A DNA stretch of 64,000 nucleotides from UBA699 sp050261915 (GTDB lineage: Bacteria; Bacillota; Clostridia; Clostridiales; Clostridiaceae): positions 1 through 64,000 of the forward strand of contig JBLNDT010000004.1 in the NCBI GenBank assembly GCA_050261915.1, written 5' to 3'. The translations under genes and the position numbers were made by a program. This document shows positions 33,297-42,014 of this stretch, piece by piece. The notes beneath the pieces were generated by a model. The model did no database searches and had not been told where the DNA came from. It saw only the letters and a program-made list of their open reading frames with translations. Each line of letters opens with the position of its first letter. Position 1 is the stretch's first letter.

Positions 33297-34640
33297 TTAA
33301 TTTTCAGATTCCCTGGGGAAAAGCTGAATTGATCCATTTGCATATCTATTTAGTTCATCTGCAATGTTTTCAATGTTTAGATTTCCTCTAAATGTATTTG
33401 TTATTACATCACCTATTTTTGCATCTGCATTATCAATTTTTATATTTGTAGTATAATTCCATCGAGCTTGTATATATCCTGGAAGTATCTTTACCCCCTC
33501 TACAAAACTGTTATTTTCAATTTTACTATACTGTTCCTTTAATCCCTTAATTTTTATATTGCTAAAATATTCATCAATCAGCTTTTTATCCTTTATCATA
33601 GGCAAGGAAGATACCTGGGTATTATCCTGTTTAGATATTTCCATTCGTTTTGAAAACCCGTCTCTTGAATATGCAGACATATATTTTGCAAATTCATAGG
33701 CTTCCTCTTCATACTTACAACTCTTAGAAATGAATAGAAAGTCAGGTACAATACATACACGGTTTCCAGGGAGCCCCGCAAAGCCAACCTTGAAAGGAAG
33801 CTTTGAATAATCACCGGCAGACCATGAGCCGTCAAATTTAAATGCAATGCTGCCTCCCTGCCATGCCTCCCAGTCGTTATTCCCTTTAAGATTCTTTTTA
33901 TCCTGTTCTTTTAGTGATGCATAAGTTTCTTTATTATTGTATATTAACTTGGCCATAGCTACTCCGGCAATAAATTCTTTTGAATTCAAATTGAGTTTTC
34001 CACCATCCCAGGTAAACCAGCCGTATTTGCTGTTTACAACAGATGGGTACCAGTCTATTATACTGCTTTCATCTGCAAGACCAATACTTCCACTATTAAG
34101 GTCTGTCATTTTTTCAACTTTATTTATAAATTCATTAACTGAAAAATTAGTGGATGGAACGCTCACATTCTTTGACTCAAACAGATCTTCATTGTAAAAA
34201 TATCCATCTAGATACATATTTACAGGAATAGCGGCCACTTTACCTTTAACTTGTACTGCATCCTTAAGGGACTTTGGAATGTTGTTCCATTCATCATCCT
34301 TACTTGTAATATTTGTTATATCTGCACAAAAGTTATTGGCATCTGCCATTGGTATGTTTTGATACATGAAAACATCTGGAAGATTATTGTTTTTCGCTGC
34401 TTCTCCCATTGAAACATCATAATTTGTTACAAAATTTTCATCAATCTCAACCTTTATATTTGGATGAGATGAATTAAAGGAATCCACCATTTGTCGCTCA
34501 ATTCCATTATCTTGTTTTGTTCCAAGATTCCATGCGGCATATCTTATTATAACTTTATTTTGTGTATTACTGCAGCCAGGCAATGAAAACATCATTGAAA
34601 AAACTACTAATAAGTATATAAACCTTTTTACTATTTTCAA
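33297..34640 (-). CDS. Extracellular sugar-type solute-binding lipoprotein
   Basis: 447 residues from TTG 34640 after GGAGGGG; an in-frame TTG at 34655 lies in that site. Lipoprotein signal SLPGCSN. An extracellular solute-binding family 1 fold with a class-typical N-terminus (VIIRYAAWNLGTKQDNGIERQMVDSFNSSHPNIKVEID). No ABC permease or ATPase adjoins it; instead it is the last gene of an operon with a Cache-domain kinase and an HD-GYP response regulator. It probably captures a ligand for the kinase rather than for transport. Confidence 0.88.
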   Translation of the reverse strand: MKIVKRFIYLLVVFSMMFSLPGCSNTQNKVIIRYAAWNLGTKQDNGIERQMVDSFNSSHPNIKVEIDENFVTNYDVSMGEAAKNNNLPDVFMYQNIPMADANNFCADITNITSKDDEWNNIPKSLKDAVQVKGKVAAIPVNMYLDGYFYNEDLFESKNVSVPSTNFSVNEFINKVEKMTDLNSGSIGLADESSIIDWYPSVVNSKYGWFTWDGGKLNLNSKEFIAGVAMAKLIYNNKETYASLKEQDKKNLKGNNDWEAWQGGSIAFKFDGSWSAGDYSKLPFKVGFAGLPGNRVCIVPDFLFISKSCKYEEEAYEFAKYMSAYSRDGFSKRMEISKQDNTQVSSLPMIKDKKLIDEYFSNIKIKGLKEQYSKIENNSFVEGVKILPGYIQARWNYTTNIKIDNADAKIGDVITNTFRGNLNIENIADELNRYANGSIQLFPRESEN

Positions 34641-34658
34641 TAATATCCCCTCCAAGTT

Positions 34659-36248
34659 TTAATCAGGCAGCATAATTAATACATTATAAACATCCTCTAC
34701 ACTTTCAAGAAATGCCTTTACTACATCTGGCGCAAATTGTGATCCACTGTTTTCCTTAAAATATTCAATTACCTTGTCCCTGCACCAAGGTTCTTTGTAA
34801 CAACGCTTTGAGGCCAAAGCCTCAAATACGTCTGCCACCGCCACAATTTCACATTCCTTTGGTATTTCCCCGCCCTTTTTACCCTCAGGGTAACCATTGC
34901 CATCATATCTTTCGTGATGATAAAGGGCAATATATGCTGCAGTTTTTAGCAATGGAAGTTTTGAATTTTTTAATATATTATAACCTGCAGTAGTATGCTT
35001 TTTGATATCGTTAAATTCTTCCTCTGTGAGTTTTCCTGGTTTTAGCAATATATTGTCCCCAATTGCAATTTTACCTATATCATGCATAACACTAGCTTTT
35101 GATATATGCTCCACTTCCTCTTCGGTGTAAAACATTTTTTCTGCAAGTATCCTTGTAATCTCAGCTACTCTGCGGGAGTGGGCTCCAGTATAGTTGTTTC
35201 TGTTTTCCACGACTTCTGTAATCCTGTATATTATTTCATCCTGAGTCTCTTTTGCATTCATGCTCAGCATAAAGTTATCTATTGCAAGAGAAAAGTTGTT
35301 CAGAAATATTTTTATTATATCCAAATTCTCAGAGTTAAGCTTTGTCTCAAGAATTATATAATTTTTGATCAGTTTGTCGCTGCTTTGCTTATAAATCCCA
35401 AGAAAGTCACCTTCCCTTATTACCAGTTCATCCTCCTTGCTTTTTTGAATCTGCTCAACAATTTTCCTTATATTCTCATGACAATTTGTAAGATTTAGAT
35501 TTTCCCCTACAAGATATTCAAATTTTCCTGTGGCTGCAAGTACTTTTGCAGAATCCAGAATTTGTACAAATGCCATACCGTCAAAACTTCTATCTTCATC
35601 CCTTACATATATCGAATCCACATCCACATCATATAAAGACATAACCTGAATAAGCATACCATTTATAAATTCTGTGAAGGAGTGGTATTTAAACAAATCC
35701 TGAGAAGCATTAATAACCTTATTTAATCCCACCTTCTGCCTGTTTATGCTTTTTATATTTTTATGAGCTCGAAGACAAACATACATGGTGCTAAATAGTT
35801 TTTGAACTGTAAGCTCAGTTTTTGTTTTATAATCATCTATTTCATATTCTACTATTATTTTATCCTCAGGGGCTTTCCCTGGCTGTCCAGTTCTAAGGAT
35901 TACACGTGTAATATTATTTTTCAAATTTTCTCTTAGATGTTTTACTACATTTAGACCAGAGTCATCTTCTTCCATTACCACATCCAGGAGTATAATGGCA
36001 ATATCCTCATTATTATTGAGGAAATCAATTGTTTCTTTACCTGAATAAGTATCATAAAATTCAAGTTTGGCACCTTCAAGCTGAAAGCTTTTAAGTACCA
36101 TCTTTGTCATCTTGTGAACCTCTTCTTCGTCATCTGCAATAAGAACTTTAAAATAATTGTTTGGAACCACTGCCAAATCACTTTTAGTATCTGAATCTAG
36201 AAAATCAATGTTTATTGAATCCTCATTTATTGAGTTTTTACCCGCCAT
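34659..36248 (-). CDS. Response regulator with DUF3369-like and HD-GYP domains
   Basis: 529 residues. REC domain (about 30-155; phospho-Asp in IILLDVVMEED, and Lys after TGQPGK), a middle DUF3369-like GAF-type domain (about 160-320), then HD-GYP (about 340-520; HSRRV, HDIGK, HHERYDGNGYP). HD-GYP domains degrade c-di-GMP; all the motif residues I can see are present. 12 bases after the histidine kinase stop. Phosphorylation by that kinase should control the output. Confidence 0.93.
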   Translation of the reverse strand: MAGKNSINEDSINIDFLDSDTKSDLAVVPNNYFKVLIADDEEEVHKMTKMVLKSFQLEGAKLEFYDTYSGKETIDFLNNNEDIAIILLDVVMEEDDSGLNVVKHLRENLKNNITRVILRTGQPGKAPEDKIIVEYEIDDYKTKTELTVQKLFSTMYVCLRAHKNIKSINRQKVGLNKVINASQDLFKYHSFTEFINGMLIQVMSLYDVDVDSIYVRDEDRSFDGMAFVQILDSAKVLAATGKFEYLVGENLNLTNCHENIRKIVEQIQKSKEDELVIREGDFLGIYKQSSDKLIKNYIILETKLNSENLDIIKIFLNNFSLAIDNFMLSMNAKETQDEIIYRITEVVENRNNYTGAHSRRVAEITRILAEKMFYTEEEVEHISKASVMHDIGKIAIGDNILLKPGKLTEEEFNDIKKHTTAGYNILKNSKLPLLKTAAYIALYHHERYDGNGYPEGKKGGEIPKECEIVAVADVFEALASKRCYKEPWCRDKVIEYFKENSGSQFAPDVVKAFLESVEDVYNVLIMLPD

Positions 36249-36260
36249 TCTATCAGCCTC

Positions 36261-38159
36261 CTAAATTGGAATTTTAATAATAAATGTAGTTCCTTCCCCT
36301 AACTTGCTGGAAACGGAAATTGTTCCTTTTAGTTTATTTGTTACAAGATTATATACTATATTTAGCCCCAATCCGCTTCCACCTGAATTTTTCCTTGTTG
36401 TAAAGAAAGGTGTGAACACTTTTTTAAGGTTTTCATCGCTAATTCCACAGCCATTATCTGAATACTTTAATACAAATTTGTTATTTTCTTTAAATGCACT
36501 TATATCAATTTGTCCATTTTCCATTTCAGAAAATCCGTGAATTATTGAATTCATAATGAAATTTGTTAGTATTTGTGCAAATATACCTGGGTAGCTTTTT
36601 AATGTGAATTTTTCATCACAGGTCACATTAAAACTGTGATTATGCTTTTTATATTCATGTTTAAGACTAATTATTATACTGTTGATATACTCAGCTACAT
36701 TGAACTCTTGAAGCGTCTCGTTAGTTTGATCCACAGCTATCCTTTTAAAGCTTTGTATTATCTCCGATGCCCTGTTTAAATTGTTTTGAAGAAGCCCAAG
36801 GCTTTCATCCATTCCCTCCATATAATCAACAAGATCTTTCTTTGAAAATCTCCCCTCAATAAGTGCTTTTCTGCTATCCTCGTTAATTTTCTGCATATAT
36901 GAGGATGTGGTAACTCCAATTCCAAGTGGTGTATTTATTTCGTGTGCAACTCCAGCCACAAGGTTTCCAAGAGCCACAAGCTTTTCGTTTTCATCAAGCT
37001 TTTGCTGATGCTGCTTTAAGGAAGCTGTCATTTTGTTTATGTTTGATGCCAGTTCTCCTATTTCATTGTTTCTTGAAACATCAACCTTAATATCCAGGTT
37101 TCCATCATCAATTTTAGACATATCCTGCTGCAATTTTATAACAGGATTTAGGATGTTTATATCAATTAATTTAAATGCGGCAAATATACTGCAAAGGAGC
37201 AGTATGATAAATATTACAGCAAGTAAAATAAGTGTACTTTTAGATGTCTGTTTTTGAAATACAATTACTGACCAGGGTTCGGACTGCCCTGGGAGTTGAA
37301 TTGGCTGATATGCTGCCATCACAATATTGCCGTCACTGTCTTTAAACTGAAATGATTCTGTTTTTTTATCCAATGCATTTGATATTATTTTTTTCACAGT
37401 ATCAGAAACAGTTATGTTTTCAACCTTAGTTACTATCTGACCATTTGCATCAAGTACATAATTGTTGTTCTTATCTAGCACTACAGTTTTCTTGGTATAA
37501 TCAATATAGTTGATGTATTCCCCAGGTTTATAGTCCGTACTTGTTAAAACAGTACCTTTGCTATCCATAACAATAAATGAAATATCCTTATCATTATCCC
37601 CATATTGATTTGCTACACTTTGAATTGTACCTAGTGTAAAATCAGCTCCAAAAACTCCTGACATTTTATTATTTTTATATAAGGGCAGGAATATGGAAGT
37701 AACTAATTCATTATTATTTACAGAAATGTAAGCCTCACTGACAAATGGTTTTTGATCTGATGATATTTGTTTAAACCACCATCTGTCAGAACGGTTAACT
37801 AAATCACCACTAGAGCGAATAGTCTGCATACCAGTAATATCCTGTACGTAAAAAAGCCTGAAGTATGGCATGTCCTTTATTGCATTTTGAAGAATGCTGC
37901 TTCCCTGATTGTCTCCATTTATAATATTATCATCCTTGGACAAAATATAAGAAGCCTGGTATACTCCCTGCATAAATTCAGTTACATTAGTTGCTATAGA
38001 CCTTGATAAAGCTTGAGTTGTATATTCAGTTTTTATATGGAGCTTTTCATAAATTAAAAGCATATTTACATACTGAAGAATTAAGAATGGTACTGTTACC
38101 ATAATTATTACTGCAATGATAATCCGGACTTTTATTGAATTAAAAAAAGTAATTTTCAT
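36261..38159 (-). CDS. Membrane sensor histidine kinase with dCache domain
   Basis: 632 residues. N-terminal helix (about 10-32), extracellular double Cache domain (about 35-300), second helix (about 305-327), HAMP (about 328-380), HisKA (phospho-His in VAHEINTPLG), HATPase (NFIMNS, DNGCGIS, GGSGLGL). First gene of a three-gene operon with an HD-GYP response regulator and a solute-binding lipoprotein. Ribosome binding site GAAGGGG. Ligand unknown; the lipoprotein suggests a sugar-like compound. Confidence 0.93.
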   Translation of the reverse strand: MKITFFNSIKVRIIIAVIIMVTVPFLILQYVNMLLIYEKLHIKTEYTTQALSRSIATNVTEFMQGVYQASYILSKDDNIINGDNQGSSILQNAIKDMPYFRLFYVQDITGMQTIRSSGDLVNRSDRWWFKQISSDQKPFVSEAYISVNNNELVTSIFLPLYKNNKMSGVFGADFTLGTIQSVANQYGDNDKDISFIVMDSKGTVLTSTDYKPGEYINYIDYTKKTVVLDKNNNYVLDANGQIVTKVENITVSDTVKKIISNALDKKTESFQFKDSDGNIVMAAYQPIQLPGQSEPWSVIVFQKQTSKSTLILLAVIFIILLLCSIFAAFKLIDINILNPVIKLQQDMSKIDDGNLDIKVDVSRNNEIGELASNINKMTASLKQHQQKLDENEKLVALGNLVAGVAHEINTPLGIGVTTSSYMQKINEDSRKALIEGRFSKKDLVDYMEGMDESLGLLQNNLNRASEIIQSFKRIAVDQTNETLQEFNVAEYINSIIISLKHEYKKHNHSFNVTCDEKFTLKSYPGIFAQILTNFIMNSIIHGFSEMENGQIDISAFKENNKFVLKYSDNGCGISDENLKKVFTPFFTTRKNSGGSGLGLNIVYNLVTNKLKGTISVSSKLGEGTTFIIKIPI

Positions 38160-38245
38160 AATACCCCTTCTTTTTGTTAATTATTATTATATTCGATATA
38201 GATTCCCTTTTTCCTTTATTTCATAGCAAATATTCTGAAAATTAA

Positions 38246-38268
38246 AAACAGAAGTCTCCTTCTGTTTA
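38246..38268 (-). terminator. Terminator overlapping the stop of the creatininase gene
   Basis: AAACAGAAG (38246-38254) pairs with CTTCTGTTT (38259-38267); on the minus strand followed by TTAATTTTC. The stem overlaps the TAA stop codon. Confidence 0.75.
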
Positions 38269-39117
38269 AATATCAAATTCAATGTCTTTTTTCACATTAA
38301 CTTCATATTCTTTTAGGGTTTCAATTAAATAAACCAAGGGTTTTATGGTTTCTTTCACAAGTTCCTCCCCTAATTCAACACTGCTGCCCTCAGGGTTTCC
38401 CTTAGGACCACTAAATCCCTTCCTCCATATATTAGTCATAACATCCCTGCACTCCCATGCAGGAAACGATATCCCTTTTGGAGTGTTGGGGAATAACGAA
38501 CTTATAGCACCTTCATATTTTTCAGTATAATGCCCCTCCATTTTATCTTCCCGCACTTCCATCCCAAAAGCCATGGCTATTGAGGTTTCAATAATACATC
38601 CATGTCCAAAATCATTTGGCATATTGTACCTTTCCAATACTTTTAAAGCATAATCATTGTTCATTTCTGATATATGAGCCATGGCACAAAAAGCTCCTGT
38701 TCTCTTTATAAGTCTCCTCATAGCCTCATTTATGAAAGGGGGATTAGCATCATGTCCATTTACATAAACAATCTTTTTAAAACCCATACGTATTAGGCTG
38801 AACCCTACATCATAGCAAAGGTTTATTAAAGTTTCTCCTCTAAGGGAAAATACTCCAGGGTAGTCTCTAAGACCAGGCAAATCGCTGTAACCGTAATTTA
38901 TGGTTGGTGTAACCACTGGCTTTGAATTGTCAAAAGCTGCTTGTGCTGCCCTTATTGCTATTCCCTCAGCATTTCTTGAGTCAAGATCTATGCCTGCATG
39001 AAAGCCATGTTGTTCTATCTGTCCCACAGGAATTAATGCAATATCTGTTTCAGCAAGACGTTCTTGAATTTCAGGCCAGGTCATAAGACCCAGGCAAACA
39101 TCCTTTTGTTGAACCAT
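38266..39117 (-). CDS. Creatininase-family protein
   Basis: 283 residues. Metal-binding motifs of the creatininase/MftE-type amidohydrolase family: GQIEQHGFHAGIDLDS, VYVNGHDAN and the C-terminal ASIA region (HGCIIETSIAMAF). It probably cleaves an amide; the substrate is not clear. It lies 14 bases downstream of an RdhA-like Fe-S gene, as if the two share a pathway. Ribosome binding site AGGAAAGGGG. Confidence 0.88.
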   Translation of the reverse strand: MVQQKDVCLGLMTWPEIQERLAETDIALIPVGQIEQHGFHAGIDLDSRNAEGIAIRAAQAAFDNSKPVVTPTINYGYSDLPGLRDYPGVFSLRGETLINLCYDVGFSLIRMGFKKIVYVNGHDANPPFINEAMRRLIKRTGAFCAMAHISEMNNDYALKVLERYNMPNDFGHGCIIETSIAMAFGMEVREDKMEGHYTEKYEGAISSLFPNTPKGISFPAWECRDVMTNIWRKGFSGPKGNPEGSSVELGEELVKETIKPLVYLIETLKEYEVNVKKDIEFDI

Positions 39118-39131
39118 CAGTATACCCCTTT

Positions 39132-40157
39132 CTATTTATAAAGCCACTTTGGCTCTTCTCTTATAATAGGCCTTATTCCGTACCGATTCTCAAAATCCAT
39201 TAATATGTTCTTTCTTGTTTCAGCACAATCTTTTATTTTAGATATATCTTCATCTTGAATCCCATAACTAAATGGACAGTTTGCTATGCATATACCACAG
39301 TCCGTACCAAGACTTCTCCATCTTTTATAACATTCCTCTGCATTAATCTTCCACCTAAGAATTCCGTCTTCTTCCTTTAACTCTCCCTTTGGCACTGCCT
39401 TTCCCGGACAGGTTTTAGCACACCTTCCACAGTCGAGACAAAATTCTTTAACACCGAATTCATGGATTTTATCAGGTATTAAGGGCATGTCAGTAGTAAC
39501 TACTCCCAACCTTATGCATGGACCATATTCCTTTGTTATTATTAATCCATTTCTTCCGAATTCGCCGAGTCCAGCATCCCTTGCCACAAGAGGGGCTACC
39601 ACCAAGTAATTGCCATCCATATGATTTCTGGCATCATAACCAAGTTCCCTTATATAATAGGAAATCACCATACCTATAGTTGCTGCTTCCACATACCCCT
39701 TAACCACAGCTATGGATTCTGAAAGTTTCGGAGCCCTCATTATCATTTCAATGTCCATAGGAACAGCAAATGCTATTCCATATTTATGCTTGTTTTTAAT
39801 TTCATCCCCATAATTTTCTTCATGCCTTCCCCGGTGGGAGTAATAGTGGTAATCCTTCATTTCTGCTATACCCACTACCTTTGCATTATAAAACATTGCC
39901 ATATTCTTTAGTCTTTCAGTCATTACATAAGAATCTATCTCGATTTTGTTTTCAGAAGGCTCACCCTCACTATATTTGCGAATATCGCCCAAAAATCTAA
40001 AGGCAGAATCCACTATTGGTGAATTTACCTTATTGAACATAACAGTTCCTTCCCCATCCATGGAAGGCATACTTCTTAGTTCGTCATCTACTTTCTTAAG
40101 TTCCTGGTTTCTACTGTAATAATCTTTATAAATTTCTGTTCCTTCCTTATAATTCAT
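39132..40157 (-). CDS. RdhA-like (reductive-dehalogenase-domain) Fe-S protein, start region frameshifted
   Basis: 341 residues as read from ATG 40157. The reductive dehalogenase-like core (LGYDARNH, DAGLGEFGRNGLIITKEYGPCIRLGVVTTDMPL) is followed by two 4Fe-4S motifs (CLDCGRCAKTCP and CYKRW...CGICIANCP). No Tat signal, so cytoplasmic. Immediately upstream, a 13-codon frame (MKIFDERDTMFAE, 40154-40195) with a strong AGGAGGGACT site overlaps the start by ATGA. One extra base would fuse it as the native N-terminus. ATG 40157 has no site of its own and probably depends on coupling. It is cotranscribed with the creatininase gene. Confidence 0.85.
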   Translation of the reverse strand: MNYKEGTEIYKDYYSRNQELKKVDDELRSMPSMDGEGTVMFNKVNSPIVDSAFRFLGDIRKYSEGEPSENKIEIDSYVMTERLKNMAMFYNAKVVGIAEMKDYHYYSHRGRHEENYGDEIKNKHKYGIAFAVPMDIEMIMRAPKLSESIAVVKGYVEAATIGMVISYYIRELGYDARNHMDGNYLVVAPLVARDAGLGEFGRNGLIITKEYGPCIRLGVVTTDMPLIPDKIHEFGVKEFCLDCGRCAKTCPGKAVPKGELKEEDGILRWKINAEECYKRWRSLGTDCGICIANCPFSYGIQDEDISKIKDCAETRKNILMDFENRYGIRPIIREEPKWLYK

Positions 40158-40218
40158 TCTGCAAACATGGTATCTCTTTCATCAAATATCTTCATAGTCC
40201 CTCCTAATTTGATGGTAT

Positions 40219-40581
40219 TTACCTCATATTCTCTTCAGCTCTGAATTTTACAATCTGCCTAATCAGTTCATAAGGCAAGGGCTCCTTTATTGGAAACTGA
40301 ACTGCTCCTTTTGACCATTTATATTTTGAAAATTGGTCCTTAAATGATTCTATACCGCTGGCAGTTGGATAAAAACCTATGTGATTCTTGAAGGCTGCAA
40401 AATAAACCAGAATTTTCCCATTTAATACAAAGGCAGGCATCCGATAGCTTATTTTCTCCACCGCACCAGGTGCTGCCTGTTTTATTTCCATTCTTACTGT
40501 TTCAAGTATTTCCTGGATCTCCTTTGGAAATTGTGCTATATACTTATCAATGGTTTCAATTTCAACTTTCCCTTTATCCAT
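40219..40581 (-). CDS. DUF1801/YdhG-like protein
   Basis: 120 residues. The DUF1801 domain runs almost the whole length (ISYRMPAFVLNGKILVYFAAFKNHIGFYP, then KGAVQFPIKEPLPYELI). Relatives include the proposed iron chaperone Fra. The start at 40581 follows GGAGG; an upstream ATG at 40587 is too close. Possibly cotranscribed with the upstream flippase-like gene. Confidence 0.85.
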   Translation of the reverse strand: MDKGKVEIETIDKYIAQFPKEIQEILETVRMEIKQAAPGAVEKISYRMPAFVLNGKILVYFAAFKNHIGFYPTASGIESFKDQFSKYKWSKGAVQFPIKEPLPYELIRQIVKFRAEENMR

Positions 40582-40591
40582 AACCATCCTC

Positions 40592-41614
40592 CTATTTACC
40601 TATTTTCTTTAAATATAATATTGCTATAAACCCTAGTATACTAGGCAGCCAAAAGGATAAAAACCTATATCCCAGCACTGCAACAACGCTAATGTGGTTC
40701 GGTACTCCAAGACTTGTATATATTGCCACCATACCTGCCTCAATTACCCCTGAACCCCCTGGAATAAAAAAAGTGCTTCTTCCAAATAAAAATGCCAGTC
40801 CATATCCAGCAACCAAAACACTAAGCTTAATTTGAAATCCAGCCGCAAGAAAAAAAATGTATATGGTAAGCATATCAAATATTATGTTAAATGCGGGGCC
40901 AGTACCATACCTGATCCAGCCTCCATTATCAAGTATTTTTATACCATTATAAAAATTAGCTAAACCATTTTTTATGCTTGTAAAATCATATCTGCGGTTT
41001 CTTAATTTCAATAGTTTTTTTTCAATATAAGCTAATAATTCTTCAAGCTTTTCTCTGTGTAAAAAAATATAAATTATAAATAAAAGACCTGTTGCAAGAA
41101 CTATTAGAATGATACTATAGAAAATTCCCTGATTTAAGGTTAGGTTGTGGTTAAATAATAAAACTATCATCCCAATTATAGAAACAGTAATTAATGCTGC
41201 AGAATTATATAAAAATGGCAGTATTCCTGATAGTACCCCCTCTGACGGATTCTCATTTTCACTCCATACCCAGTAATATGTTGCTGCCATAGAGCTTGCC
41301 ATTCCGCCAGCCAAGGAAACACTTTCTCCAGCAATGTATATAAGTGTCCCTTTGAAAACTCCGTATATTTTTTGTTTTCCATATGCAATCATTTGAATTA
41401 GATAACCACTGCTAAGATAGCTTAAGGTTTGGGCAAGAACTGCAAACCAAACTAAAGAAAAGGACATGGTCCTTAAGACACTTAAAGTGTTTTCAATGGT
41501 AGAAATTCTAACTAGCAGCACTGCAGCAACTATTCCTATTAATATTAAAGAAATAATGTTGCGTATGTATTTAAACTTAGGAAATAATTTATGACTTTCA
41601 CTTTTGTTATCCAC
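40592..41614 (-). CDS. UPF0104/LPG-synthase-TM-type membrane protein
   Basis: 340 residues, seven or eight transmembrane helices. The conserved core (GGMASSMAATYYW region, AFLFGRSTFFIPGGSGVIEAGMVAIY near the C-terminus) marks the flippase-like half of lysylphosphatidylglycerol synthases. It has no aminoacyl-transferase half. The start is GTG at 41614 after AGGAGGTG; the ATG at 41638 lies in that area. A lipid flippase role is inferred. Confidence 0.85.
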   Translation of the reverse strand: MDNKSESHKLFPKFKYIRNIISLILIGIVAAVLLVRISTIENTLSVLRTMSFSLVWFAVLAQTLSYLSSGYLIQMIAYGKQKIYGVFKGTLIYIAGESVSLAGGMASSMAATYYWVWSENENPSEGVLSGILPFLYNSAALITVSIIGMIVLLFNHNLTLNQGIFYSIILIVLATGLLFIIYIFLHREKLEELLAYIEKKLLKLRNRRYDFTSIKNGLANFYNGIKILDNGGWIRYGTGPAFNIIFDMLTIYIFFLAAGFQIKLSVLVAGYGLAFLFGRSTFFIPGGSGVIEAGMVAIYTSLGVPNHISVVAVLGYRFLSFWLPSILGFIAILYLKKIGK

Positions 41615-41650
41615 AGTATCACCTCCTAATGCAATCATATTACTATTTTA

Positions 41651-41914
41651 TTAATTTTCTTCAAGATCAGATTTTATCCTTTTAAATTCTTCTCCGTTTA
41701 TTTCTCCCCGAGCATACCTTTCCCTTAGTATCTCCATGGCAGTATCTCCCTTTTTCATAAAAAGTACTGAACCCAATATGTATTTTTTTATAAATCTCAC
41801 TCCTATTATTAGAGCTACAGTCCAGAATACCAGATAAAGCAACATTGAAATCAACCCTATCCAGTAATTGCCTTGTGATAAGAACTCACTGTTTGCCCCA
41901 TAAAATGGATGCAT
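41651..41914 (-). CDS. SHOCT-domain membrane protein
   Basis: 87 residues. One transmembrane helix (about 20-45) and a C-terminal SHOCT motif (MEILRERYARGEINGEEFKRIKSDL). The start is ATG 41914 after AAAGGGGGT. Upstream a weak hairpin (ACCGG/CCGGT type, 41940-41957). The 36-base gap to the flippase-like gene suggests one operon. Function unknown. Confidence 0.8.
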   Translation of the reverse strand: MHPFYGANSEFLSQGNYWIGLISMLLYLVFWTVALIIGVRFIKKYILGSVLFMKKGDTAMEILRERYARGEINGEEFKRIKSDLEEN

Positions 41915-42014
41915 ACCAGTACCCCCTTTTATAGATATAACCGGCCTTAAGGGTCGGTTAATCAAATATTTTTAATAATTATATCATGCATAAATTTTAT
42001 TTGGAACAGGAATA

